DNA of 64,000 nucleotides from Sepiola atlantica (GCA_963556195.1 OY744551.1:10497201-10561200), one strand, 5' to 3'; shown: positions 43,791-54,389, numbered from the stretch's first letter. Made by a program: numbers and translations. Notes: a model not told the origin generated them from the sequence alone.

Positions 43791-44419
43791 GTATGTAAAT
43801 TTAAATATGTGAATATGAGTTAACAAACAAATATATGAGAAAACTTAGTATGGTCAAGAATTGATTATTTATTTACTTTTTACAATTTAAAGAAGAGGAT
43901 TTACTAATTTGAACATTTATGTTGGAGCTTGATACGACAACGTCATTCTAAAATGTCTGTTTCTGTTGGAAGCCAAAGGGAGGTTACTCTGCAATTTAAT
44001 GCAAGGAAAGTAACTCTGACAAGTTATCTCCCTTTAATGTCTATTTTGAATGTCTCATTATTTTTCTCAGTAGAAATGCTTCTACCTAACAATATTTTAA
44101 TTTTAAACTTTGAAAAGTGACATAAAAGTGGTGCAAAACTGTTCTTTTCAGAGAATTTATTCTTCTGTTGTGCGCATATATTTCTATGCAAAGGATTCAC
44201 TCCTAAACTAATGAACCAGTCGTTATGAATTCAGACAGCTAATTTAATAACACCTAAAACAATGCACAAAATTCTTCTAATTATCTCGTGCTGGACTGCA
44301 TCTGGCGGTGAGTCCTCAGTGTGGAGTCAGTTAGTCGTGTCAGGATTCCATTATTTTTTTTTTTAAATTTCTTTTTCACTTTTGTTTATGCCTAAACTGG
44401 GTATATTGTTTTTTTTTTA
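43791..44419. other. Intron with a Helitron-like scrap
   Basis: 44110-44230 contains both the 3'-type block (ACATAAAAGTGGTGCAAAAC) and a new 5'-type block (GGATTCACTCCTAAACTAAT). The rest is unrecognised. Confidence 0.5.
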
Positions 44420-44995
44420 GTTTTTTTTTAACATAGTTCACCCCAAACAAGGACTTGGTATCTGGGCAGCGAGATGTCTGTTTACATTAGTTTTAAATTT
44501 CTGCATGTCAGTACCGTCGGGAAAACAGGGGCCAGGGAGGGAGTTCCAGAGGCCAGCAACACAAGAAAAGAAGCTGCAGCCCCTTTCTCACAGAAGAGAC
44601 GTTGCTAGTCTTGTAAAAAAAAATTTTTTTTAACATAGTTTACCCCAAACAAGGCAGGACGCCACTGTAGACTTAAGGGGCTACTGAGAAAAAAGAAAAG
44701 TGGAGAAGGTTGGGGGGGTCAACCTAAATTGGGATCTGCTCAGCGAGATGTCTGTTTACATTAGTTTTAAATTTCTGCATATCAGTACTGTCGAGGAAAC
44801 AGGGGACAGGGAGGGAGTTCCAGAGGCCAGCAGCACGAGGAAAGAAGCTATTTGAGTAGAAGGCTCTCCGGCATCTGGGGACCTCCACAATGAATGAATT
44901 AGATTTAGTTGATTGTCGAGTTGGTCTAGTGAATTTACGTCGAGTGGGCACCAGAGTAGCCAATTCATTGGAGCATAATCCAGACAATGCTGGGT
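44420..44995 (-). mobile_element. CR1/Jockey-like LINE 3' ends, two nested pieces
   Basis: 44433-44580 and 44625-44990 each start with the 3' block AACATAGTT(C/T)ACCCCAAACAAGG. Minus-strand frames read LCSNELATLVPTRRKFTRPT, SFFPRAAGLWNSLPVPCF and KTNVNRHLAEQ. 44575-44612 is a plus-strand scrap of the same family. Confidence 0.78.
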
Positions 44996-45310
44996 CTATC
45001 AGCTAGTAGATCATCATCTGGTTTTGGTATTTAAAGCAACTCAACACTAAACTACAGTGAATTATTTAAACAGAATGATCCGAAGAGAAATCAATAAGAA
45101 TCATTGTAGTCATTATTGCATCTACCTTGCAAAAACAACATTTTCAATCCTCTGATCATATTCGTCATCACTATACTGATAATCTATCCATCTCATAAAT
45201 CCTAATTATCGATGTTTTTTTACATTCGATAAGTGATGATGCATTATTAAAAATACGTTTAATGAATTAATAAAATAGGACCACATACTAGATGTTTTTA
45301 ATTATCTACT
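44996..45310. other. Intron between LINE fragments
   Basis: 45150-45260 resembles the 3' tail of plus-strand LINE fragments; otherwise nothing is recognised. Confidence 0.45.
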
Positions 45311-46420
45311 TTAAATTTTTTTTAACATAGTTCACCCCAAACAAGGCAGGCCGCCACTGTAGACGTAAGGGGCTACTGAGCAAAATAGAAAAAGGGATAA
45401 GGTAGGGGGATCAACCTAAATTGGGATCTGCGCAGCGAGATGTCTGATTACATTAGTTTTAAATTTCTGCATGTCTGTACTGTCGGGAAACAGGCGGTAG
45501 GGAGGAAGTACCAGAGGCCAGCAGCACGAGGAAAGAAGCTGTTTGAGTAGAAGGCTCTCCGACATCTGGCGAGCTCCACAGTGAATGAATGAGATTTAGT
45601 TGATTGCCGAGTGTGTCTAGTGAATTTACGTCGAAGGGGCACCAGAGTAGCCAATTCATCGGAGCATAATCCATTGAAGTATTTGTAAAACAAGCACAAG
45701 GATGCTACATTGCGGCGATGGGACAGGGACTGGAGCTTGGTTGACAGTGAGGGACCTATTAGGTTGGCGACTCTTTTTTGGACCTTGTCAAGGAGGGAGA
45801 GAGTAGTAGATGATGCATCAGCCCAGATGTGGCAACAATACTCCATGCCTGGGCGGATGGTGGCTTTGTAGAGATACAGGATAATGTCAGGTGTGAGGAG
45901 TTTACTAGCACGGTAGAGGGAGCCAACCTTCTTTGTGGCAGCCTTGGCAATGTCTTCAATGTATTTGTTGCTGTGATAGAGGCCAGATTTATGAGGGGCA
46001 GCCTGGTGGAGAGTTGAGCAGCAAGATGTTTGTTCACATTACATTTAAATTTCTGCATATTGGTTCAGTCGGGGAAACAAGGAGCAGAGAGGGAATTCCA
46101 AAGGCAAATGGTCAGAGGAAAGAAACGATCAGAATTTAAAAAAATCTTCTGGCATCTATGGACATCTACAGTGAAGGGGTGCGATTTTGCTGATGATCGG
46201 TGCAGTAAGTTCATCGGAGCACATTCTGTGAAAGTACTTATAAACCACGCAAAAGGATACAACTAGGACTGGAGTTTGGCAGACAGTGCATGACTTATTA
46301 GGTTAGAAATTCTTTTTTGCACTCCGGCTAATGGCTAGTACACCAACCCAGATGTGCCAACAATCCTCCATGCACGGGCGAATGGTAGCTTTATAGAGAT
46401 ACTAGCTTGCTTTACCAATT
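45311..46420 (-). mobile_element. CR1/Jockey-like LINE 3' region, longest intronic copy
   Basis: Minus-strand frames read MEYCCHIWADASSTTLSLLD, KVQKRVANLIGPSLSTKLQS, SHRRNVASLCLFYKYFNGLC and SFFPRAAGLW. A second, diverged copy of the same region (45975-46420) follows in the same orientation, as in 15170-15290 and 18950. The longest open piece, 132 codons (45448-45846), covers the end of the pol protein. RT catalytic motifs are absent (5' truncated). Confidence 0.82.
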
Positions 46421-46930
46421 GAAACCAAAGTGTTAAATATTAAACATTTCATTCATAAGTTTGTTGTAAACACGCATTTATTCATAGAAATAGATATTAA
46501 TATCGATCTTTAAAAACAAAACGCTAAGATATGAACAGAACGAGGAAAGCAATTTGCTTTGTGTGTGCGTGTTTTCTTGTGACGTCGTCCTCTAATAGGA
46601 GGAAACAGTCAGACATGTTCCCCTTCCTCTATTTGGCGTCACTAACAGAAGAGAGAGGGGGGAGGAGTCAGTCAGTCGCCCTTTACACTTTCAGAACTAT
46701 TTCTTGTACCTCATCTATCTTTCCCTGAAATGAATCAAAAATATTTTAAATGTTTAATGATTTATCCTTTTTGTATTAAATTACTTTAATTAATTAGTTA
46801 ATATCGACAAAAATATTGCATATATATAGAATAAACAGAACGATAAAATTACGAATCAAGAACACCAAACATCGATTAATTATGAAGTGTTTAATAATAG
46901 TTATTCAAATTAGGCATGGAAAGAGTTCTT
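46421..46930. other. Intron, nothing recognised
   Basis: AT-rich with one GC-richer block at 46530-46700. No splice-consistent exon is seen. Confidence 0.5.
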
Positions 46931-46944
46931 TGGGCCTTTTGTCT

Positions 46945-46949
<5 letters not shown>

Positions 46950-46995
<46 letters not shown>

Positions 46996-47173
46996 ATAAT
47001 AATGGAATTAACGATTAGTGAAGTATCGTAAAGTGATCTATTGTGATAAAGCTCAATACGTTGAGTAGAGCAATCAATTTTAAAGAAGGAAAGATGAAGA
47101 TAAAAAATTACATAAAACTTTGTATCAATTTTATGTAATTTTATGTAGTTTTTATCTTCATCTTTCCTTCTTT

Positions 47174-47210
<37 letters not shown>
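46950..47210. repeat. (AT)n tracts flanking a palindrome
   Basis: (AT)n at 46952-46992 and 47178-47209. Between them, 47077-47119 and 47136-47178 are reverse complements (TTTTAAAGAAGGAAAGATGA outward, ATGTAATT inward). Confidence 0.88.
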
Positions 47211-47212
<2 letters not shown>

Positions 47213-47384
47213 TTTAAAATATGCAAGTTAGGCATTCAAATAGCTGTCTTTAGGCCTTTCGTCTCTACTAAATATATACAATATTTAAAAATATTGTTTT
47301 ATTATTGATTTAAATAACAGTAACCCGTTTTAATGATATTATAGGAGTGATAAAGGAAAACAATTATTCATTTAGATAGGATAT

Positions 47385-47565
47385 AAGAAGTTTTCTAGCC
47401 TAGTAAAGAGAGCCTACCTTCTTTGCAGCAGACTTGGCAGTATCTTCTATGTACTTATTCTAACTTATGTTGTCTGAGAATGTTAGTTCAAAGAGTTTTA
47501 ACGTTGAACTCTCAGGAAGAGTGCCATTGGCCATAACAATCGTTTGAATAGAATCTGACCTGGGT
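47385..47565 (-). mobile_element. LINE scrap (minus)
   Basis: It shares GAAGTTTTCTAGCC, GAGAGCCTACCTTCTTTGCA and TTGGCAGTATCTTCTATGTA with 16120-16180. Confidence 0.65.
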
Positions 47566-47749
47566 ATGACATGAAACCCCACTCGGTCATATATACATAT
47601 ATTTCCAGACAAGGTTGACGTCATAGCCTCTTTAGGGCCCTTGTCTAAAAGATATCCTGTTTACAAAATCGTGCCAGATCCATTTGAACCACTATACTTT
47701 AACTGTATTAATACTAGTAGATATACCCATCAGTATTTAAGCTCTCGAC

Positions 47750-48040
47750 AATAAGTTTGATAGAGGGTGAGCCATTTGACGGGGGGTGACTTTGCTCTGT
47801 AGGGCTGAGGATTGATATTGTACAGTCCTCGGGGATCCACCCTCGCAGGCCTTAACTTCTATTTTTGAGAAGGGGTTGGTATATTGGCAATCACCTTAGG
47901 CGACAGGTGAATGCCGACAGGGCTGCTCAGGCATTTTGTGAGGCCTAAGTGCACCTCCTCTTGTACGCTGACATTTCAATCCTCACCTGACCTTGTATCA
48001 CATCTTCCCGTGGTGGGAGGGAGGTAAATATGTGTGTGTG
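47750..48040 (+). mobile_element. Diverged U2-headed SINE body
   Basis: It follows the body of 57800-58090 in order: GTCCTCGGGGATCCACCCTCG, GAATGCCGACAGGGCTGC, a CAATCCTCACCTGACCTTG part and CACATCTTCCCGTGG. The U2-like head is not recognisable here. Confidence 0.6.
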
Positions 48041-48079
48041 TGATGAGATAGATATGTGCCTGTATGTGTATCATATGAG

Positions 48080-48705
48080 ATATATATGTATATCTCATTT
48101 CTTTTTCTTATCTTTCTGTTTTTGCTGGAGATGGGGCATCCTACCAGATGCCAGACATTCACGGGCTATTTCAGACACTCTTAGAGATCTTTTTAAGATT
48201 CTAACCGTCCCTTTAAGTGTAATTCTTTGTATTTCTCTTGCACTCGGTTCACCGGGTATACTCGCCAGATAGCTTTTGAAATTCTTTTTCATTAGTCCTG
48301 TTGCTCCTATAATTTCTGGTATGATGGAGATTTTCCTAAGATTCCAGTTTCTTTTCATGTCGTACATAAGACCTTGGTATTTCGTAATTTTTTCCCTTTC
48401 AGCCCTGTTCAATCCTCCATCATTAGGGACACTGACTTCAACTAGGGTTGCTACTTTCTCCCTTTTGTCCCATATCACAATGTCAGGTTTAACAGCTCCG
48501 TTTTCTAGATATGTAGCTGCAGGGATTGCATAGTCATAGTGGATGGTGTTCTTTCTGGTATATGCTCCCAGGACTTGCTGCTACACTGGATATTCAACTT
48601 TTTACAAATAGTCCAGTGAACATATTTACACACTCCGTTGTGTCGCATTGTATAATAGCCATCCCCTAGCAGAACCTTACAACTGGATGTCAGGTGGCTC
48701 ACATT
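48080..48705 (-). mobile_element. LINE C-terminus with restriction-like endonuclease remnant
   Basis: The minus strand gives RHNGVCKYVHWTICKKLNIQ then WEHIPE, a frameshift, then NGAVKPDIVIWDKREKVATL and VEVSVPNDGGLNRAEREKI, continuing IIGATGLMKKNF. The order HN..C..IHW..C, then (R/K)PD..x(D), fits the PD-(D/E)XK restriction-like endonuclease at the C-terminus of R2/NeSL-type LINEs. The RT fragments at 26990-27365 match the same kind of element. One frameshift near 48535-48575 and 5' truncation make it inactive. Confidence 0.75.
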
Positions 48706-49315
48706 CTTATATGTATGTGTGTGATGAGATATATATGTGTATCATATGAGATAGATATGGATGTATGTGTGTTTATCATATATTATATGTGTGTGTATCG
48801 TATATATATATTTTCTGTTTCATTTTACTTCAGTCAAAGTTCTCAGAAATCAAGGGGCCCCCTAACACTTGATCTCTATACGAAATACATAGATATTCGA
48901 ATATTGCATTAAAGTTCTCCTTTACCTGTCAAACGTTAAGTTAGTAAAGAAGTTAATAATATTAATTTTCCTCTCCCCAATTGATTAGTTAACTATGTTA
49001 TAGTATATTTTTTACCGGATTCCAGGACAAGAATTCATTTAGTCTGGTGGAGTATCCAGCTAAGTGCTGTTACTTGAGGTAACATTATTTGGAAAAGGCG
49101 CACCATTCTTTGTATGAGCCATTGTATAACCGTGTCGAGGGGGATCTTATTTGGGCTTCGAATACTATGTTATTTTGAATATTTGGTCATGGTTTACTTG
49201 TAGGGAAAGTATCCCTATGTCAGGTTATCCTGACAAACCCTTGTACAGAGAGACCGAAGACACTCGAGGGTGGTGTCTAGTAGGTAATTCAAACTCCTCT
49301 ATGAGATTATATATA
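48706..49315. other. Intron, GT-rich simple sequence and unrecognised DNA
   Basis: GATATATATGTG-type simple sequence to 48810; the rest has no recognised element. Confidence 0.5.
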
Positions 49316-49781
49316 TTGTAACGGAGAGCGGCCAACTGACGTAATTGCAGACACTTGTCGGCGCCGTTCAAAGAGGCAGCGTCTGGTATGCTGTGTGTGT
49401 GGGGCGAACCCGAAAACGCTCGCTGACGACAAAAAAAAGAGGAGTGGGGGGAGAAAGGCGTCAGAAAATCAAATAAGGTTTTTATTTTAAATCCGGACCG
49501 CGGTGCCGAGAGGGAAATTTATGCAAATTAAGTTGGTTTGCATGCGTCGCATTTTTTTTTAATAAGAGAAGGAAAAATGAACATTCGGGGAGAGATGTGG
49601 AGATCGTTCTGAACGTGAGATCATAAAGCGAACGAAAGGAGAGAATAGTGCTGGATTTTTTATGTTGGACTGAACAACGTTTTGGAGAGAGATATTGACT
49701 TTTATTTGGACTTGATCTTGGTGACACCTGTTTAACTGTTCCGATACTATTTCTTTATTTTATCTACAGACATGTGTGGTA
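49316..49781. other. Unrecognised GC-richer block, possibly LTR-like
   Basis: It begins TGTAACGGAGAGCGGCC after an AT stretch, a start common in LTRs, but I cannot find a matching CA end or target duplication. No coding exon is seen. Confidence 0.3.
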
Positions 49782-50217
49782 GTTTTGTTTTACGGCATAT
49801 CAACCCTTTTTGGGTTATTTAATGCCGAATCTGGTCTTGTTTTCTTCTCTTTTTTGTTTCTTTCCCCTTTTAATATCTGTTTCTATTTAACCCATAGTTG
49901 GGACCCTAACAGGTACTACCACTCCGGGTCAGGGTGGACCTGGGAGCAATGGTAATTAAGAGGAGGCTCCAAATTCCCCAAAGTCCGTAAGCCGGATCTC
50001 ACCATCGGATGTAGTTTAAGGTCATATCCAGGACCGGGAGTAGGGTAGGAAAAATAAAAATAAAAAAGGGGAGGGAGAAAGGGAGAGGGGCTGTTGTTTT
50101 TGTTTTTGGTTTTGTAGAACATAATTAAGTTTTACAAAAAAAAAAAAAAAAAAAAACGTCAATGTAGGTGAATTTCGTCTCAGGGAGCCACAGGGCAGCC
50201 TGATCTGGTATCACCAG
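49782..50217 (+). repeat. R1 repeat, most complete single copy
   Basis: It holds all R1 blocks in order: GTTTTACGGCATATCAACCC (as 58-110), TATTTAACCCATAG with CAGGTACTACCACTC (one arm of the foldback at 13996), and the A-run/GGTATCACCAG segment (as 398-571). A (GT)n tract at 50226-50255 follows. Confidence 0.8.
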
Positions 50218-50220
50218 ACA

Positions 50221-50257
<37 letters not shown>

Positions 50258-50339
50258 CATATATATTAAACCTGCTCATTTGGCATAATGGTTAGTGTTC
50301 ACAAATTACTTTTATTATGTATGTTACATGCATGTGTGT

Positions 50340-51412
50340 GTCATTTAGGATATGTGAGTGCACACGTCACTTAGGATGTGCGTGTCACTTACGATGTACA
50401 CGTATCATGTAAAGTGTGTGTGTCATTTAGGATATGTGAGTGCGCACGTCACTTAGGATGTGCGTGTGTGCGTGTCACTTACGATGTACACGTATCATGT
50501 AAAGTGTGTGTGTCATTTATGATATGTGAGTGCGCACGTCACTTAGGATGTGCGTGTGTGCGTGTCACTTACGATGTACACGTATCATGTAAAGTGTGTG
50601 TGTCATTTATGATATGTGAGTGCTCACGTCACTTAGGATGTGCGTGTGTGCATGTCACTTACGATGTACACGTATCATGTAAAGTGTGTGTGTCATTTAT
50701 GATATGTGAGTGCTCACGTCACTTAGGATGTGCGTGTGTGCATGTCACTTACGATGTACACGTATCATGTAAAGTGTGTGTGTCATTTATGATATGTGAG
50801 TGCTCACGTCACTTAGGATGTGCGTGTGTGCGTGTCACTTACGATGTACACGTATCATGTAAAGTGTGTGTGTCATTTATGATATGTGAGTGCTCACGTC
50901 ACTTAGGATGTGCGTGTGTGCATGTCACTTACGATGTACACGTATCATGTAAAGTGTGTGTGTCATTTATGATATGTGAGTGCTCACGTCACTTAAGATG
51001 TGCGTGTGTGCGTGTCACTTACGATGTACACGTATCATGTAAAGTGTGTGTGTCATTTATGATATGTGAGTGCTCACGTCACTTAGGATGTGCGTGTGTG
51101 CGTGTCACTTACGATGTACACGTATCATGTAAAGTGTGTGTGTCATTTAGGATATGTGAGTGCGCACGTCACTTAGGATGTGCGTGTGTGCGTGTCACTT
51201 ACGATGTACACGTATCATGTAAAGTGTGTGTGTCATTTATGATATGTGAGTGCTCACGTCACTTAGGATGTGCGTGTGTGCATGTCACTTACGATGTACA
51301 CGTATCATGTAAAGTGTGTGTGTCATTTATGATATGTGAGTGCTCACGTCACTTAGGATGTGCGTGTGTGCGTGTCACTTACGACATACACGTATCATGT
51401 AAAGTGTGTGTG
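50340..51412 (+). repeat. 90-bp minisatellite, about 12 copies, just before the last exon
   Basis: The unit boundary TGCGTGTGTGCGTGTCACTT recurs every 90 bp (50461, 50551, 50641 and on). The array ends about 70 bp before the exon h acceptor. Because 90 is a multiple of 3, a plus-strand frame stays open for 348 codons as 30-residue Cys-rich repeats. That frame is not the frame of exon h, has no signal or domain, and is taken as fortuitous. Confidence 0.95.
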
Positions 51413-51485
51413 TATATAAGATAAAAATATTCCTATTTACTGTTCCTCCTTTGTGAATCTAATGCTTTATTGTTATAAATTTCAG

Positions 51486-51831
51486 ATTCAACGATAGCTT
51501 CAAGAAAAGCCAAAGTACCATACCTCCCGAGGCCGACAACCTGCCGCCCAGTTACCGTGACGTCAAAGGATACGACGACGACCACCACTACAGTAATGAG
51601 CCGGAGTACCAAGATCAATATTATGAGCATGAAGGTTACGATCAGGATTACGATGAGTACGGCAATTACAACGGAGAGTATCCTGAATACGACGATCAAT
51701 ACGATGACCAATATGAACCTTACGATTACAAATATGGCAGCAAACCCCATGTCGATTATGAAACGCCGACGTCATCCAGGAGTCGACAAAATTTGGGTGA
51801 AACCTCTGCAAAAAGTGACACCTTTGTTTGA
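51486..51831 (+). CDS. L1CAM/neuroglian-like protein, last exon h: acidic Tyr-rich tail and stop
   Basis: Acceptor AAATTTCAG; entry phase 2 joins exon g (split Arg). It encodes residues 285-398, stop TGA at 51829-51831. Marks: LPPSYRDV (303-310) combines a PPxY WW-domain ligand with a YxxPhi-type endocytic signal; residues 307-375 hold 18 Tyr among Asp, Glu, Gln and Gly; a Ser/Arg linker follows; the end SDTFV is a class I PDZ ligand (T-x-V). L1-family members often end in PDZ ligands, but the FIGQY ankyrin-binding motif is absent from all cytoplasmic exons seen here. The tail would sit in the cytosol and offer many possible phosphotyrosine sites. Confidence 0.9.
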
Positions 51832-53328
51832 GATGGAAATAGACCATTAATTTTTTTTTTTTTTAACTATTGAGTGGTCACCAAATCCTAAAATTAGTTT
51901 TAAAATAAAATTTGTTTAAATTTTCTGTTCAATTTTTGGAGGGGGGTTTAGTTTGCTATGTAAATTTAACATAAATGATTCCTCCTTGAAAAAATAAATC
52001 ATGACTGGTGCTTGGGTAGATGCATTTAAATTTAAGGAAAGTTAACAAATAATTGTCATGGCGTCATTGGTCTGTGGAGTTCAATGGATCAGCTCCTCTT
52101 TTTATTGTCCTTCATTTTCTTAGCTAATCTCTCCCGATAGCCTTAGCTATGAGTTAATCGGAACAAGTTATACTATCACATAGATGTGTTTAAATTTACA
52201 TATCAGGTGGATATAAATGCCGACAAGGCTCGCTCTGCAAATCTAAAATTTGTTTAATTTTTTTAATTCTTGGATCGCTTTAACTATAGCAACAAATGTT
52301 CAGATGATTTTATTCAAAAACATTTTTTTAATTGACCTGTTAAATAGTAAACTGAACTTTTATCTTAAAATTGATATTAAAATGATCCAGTGTGGGATTA
52401 ATATTTCCCTGAGGACTTATTCACTCCTCTTTAAAAATGTAACAATTTTAATTTGTTATTTAAGTTTAAATTAAATTCCGATAATGCATTTGTTCATAAG
52501 GACTTTTGGGTCTACATTAACCGTTCCTAGAAAACTGAACCCGCTCTAAAACTTGAACAAGTAATTTTTTTTTTTTTTAACTATATAGAAATTTGGTGCT
52601 TAATTCTGAAGAATTCAAAAAAAGATTTTGTTTTAGCTGATCCGTCGTATACATCTGCAAAACCGTTTAAGAAAAAAAATTTTTTAAGAAAACTGATGTA
52701 CAGAATTACAAAAAAAGTAGTTTTTTTTCTACTAAAAATGCGTTTTCTTTTTTTCTATCATTTATTTTCATACATTTTTATATATATTTTTATCTACATT
52801 CTAACTTTCACGCCAAAGGCTTTGTTTACGCGTGTAAATATGCTTCTAAAAATTGCTTTGACTTTCGTAAAAATCCAAAATGTCTTTTTAAAAAAAAAAT
52901 GTATTTTTTTTTTGTTAAACGCACAAAATGAGGACTTATAACACATCCACACCTAAATTTAAGCATTTTTTGTTTTCTTCAATTTACAACAGCCGTTTCG
53001 CCTGTAATGTGAGAATGTTACGGGCGAAACGGCTGTTGTAAATGTTTTAATTTTAATTTTTAAATAAGAAAAAAAAATCATATCAATCAGTATAGAAAGG
53101 AAAAAAGAAAGAAAACGTCTCATTATGGACATAGAGTAAAGATTTTTTTCTTTCCCAGTTCATTTTAGACGACGAGGGATGGGTCTGACTTATTACTTGC
53201 TTTTCTTCCCCATAACACTTGAAATGGTTTCATCCGGCAGTTTTTTCTTCTTTACTTGCTAACATTTGTGTGACATTGCAGACTTATATTTATATACAAA
53301 TAAATACATATTAGTCTTTATTTAGAGG

Positions 53329-53394
<66 letters not shown>

Positions 53395-54085
53395 CAAACA
53401 ATAAGCATATACTCCGCCATATGTAATGTATGACAGTGTTTCTATATGGAATACCATTATGAAATGTATATTAATCTACGGAGCCGAGAACATAGAAAAA
53501 TGATTTCCATACAAGATTTGAACCTGCGCCTTCAAAGCGGAACCAACTTTAGCTGGCGTCATTTTCAACATGCACATTAACTTTATTTAAAAAAATATGT
53601 TGTTACTGTTAAAAGCGGCTTTTTTGACACTATTTTAAGAGGTCAAGGGATCCAAAAATCAAACTAAAAGACTTCCAGAGCGCTGCTGAAACTCTTGTCT
53701 GGCTTTCTCTGGCAGATCTCGGCACTCCTGGTTAAGCGGTTCTTAGGTTGGTAGTCTCAGCTCTAAGTCTGAGCAAGATTCTTTTTTTTTGGACCAAAAA
53801 CTTAGATATTTCCAGTTAAATTTTGAGCGTCTTTATTTTGTTTTCTTAAAGTTCGACCTTTCCCTCGTGCTACATTCCTCACTCTCTGTGGTCCTTTTGT
53901 TTGTATTTTTCTATATCAATTTTTGACATACTATATTCGGTTTACTTTTTTTTATATATTAGCATAAGAAAGTAATGAAAAAGATTTGTGTATATATAAA
54001 TGCAACCAATTTTATATAAAATGTTTTTGTTTTGTTTTTTTTACATGAAATCTCGAAATAAAATATTTTGACAGATTTTTATGGT
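51832..54085 (+). other. Probable 3' UTR of the L1-like gene
   Basis: AT-rich, low in recognised repeats compared with the introns. Candidate poly(A) signals AATAAA lie at 51904-51909, 51993-51998 and 54057-54062; the last is followed by a GT-rich stretch about 20 nt on. The true end cannot be fixed without transcript data. An (AT)n/(GT)n tract at 53330-53390 and a hairpin at 52981-53043 lie inside. Confidence 0.5.
52981..53043. other. 26-bp hairpin in the probable 3' UTR
   Basis: TTTACAACAGCCGTTTCGCC and its mirror GGGCGAAACGGCTGTTGTAA pair with one mismatch, 26-bp arms and a loop of about 10 nt. A CGAAACG core is shared with SINE and foldback tails, so it may be a tiny mobile relic, or a structured 3' UTR element. 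Confidence 0.85.
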
Positions 54086-54389
54086 TTTGTGTTATTTAAA
54101 AAAAAAATTTTGCAACTTTTTAAAAATAAATTATTTATCATTGCTTGAGAAGGACCCATCGCCTCCACTCCTCAACGGCTAAATGACGTTTGAAATTAAA
54201 GTGGTGTTGGCTATAATAACAGAAAGAAACAGTATGAGAAGCTGCGAGTAAGATGATGGAGGGTAAGACTGTAGGACCCTCAGACGTTGTGGTGAAACAG
54301 AGATAATCACAGACTTGACAAATCAGATAATAAAAGAAGGTTATTCTGAAAGACTGGGATCTTAGTACAACTGTGAACTGTTATAAAGG
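54086..54389. other. Intergenic sequence, nothing recognised
   Basis: No ORF or repeat family is recognised. Confidence 0.5.

Noticed and set aside
50271..50325. tRNA-like A-box (TGGCATAATGGTTAGTGTT)
   Set aside because: No B box or acceptor stem follows at a usable distance; not a tRNA gene.
50378..51424. 348-codon Cys-rich repeat frame as a protein gene
   Set aside because: It is a 90-bp satellite in an intron, out of frame with the next exon, with no signal peptide or domain.
51557..51850. Other-frame open frames over the last exon
   Set aside because: Shadows of the real reading frame, which is fixed by splice phase and by continuity with exons f and g.
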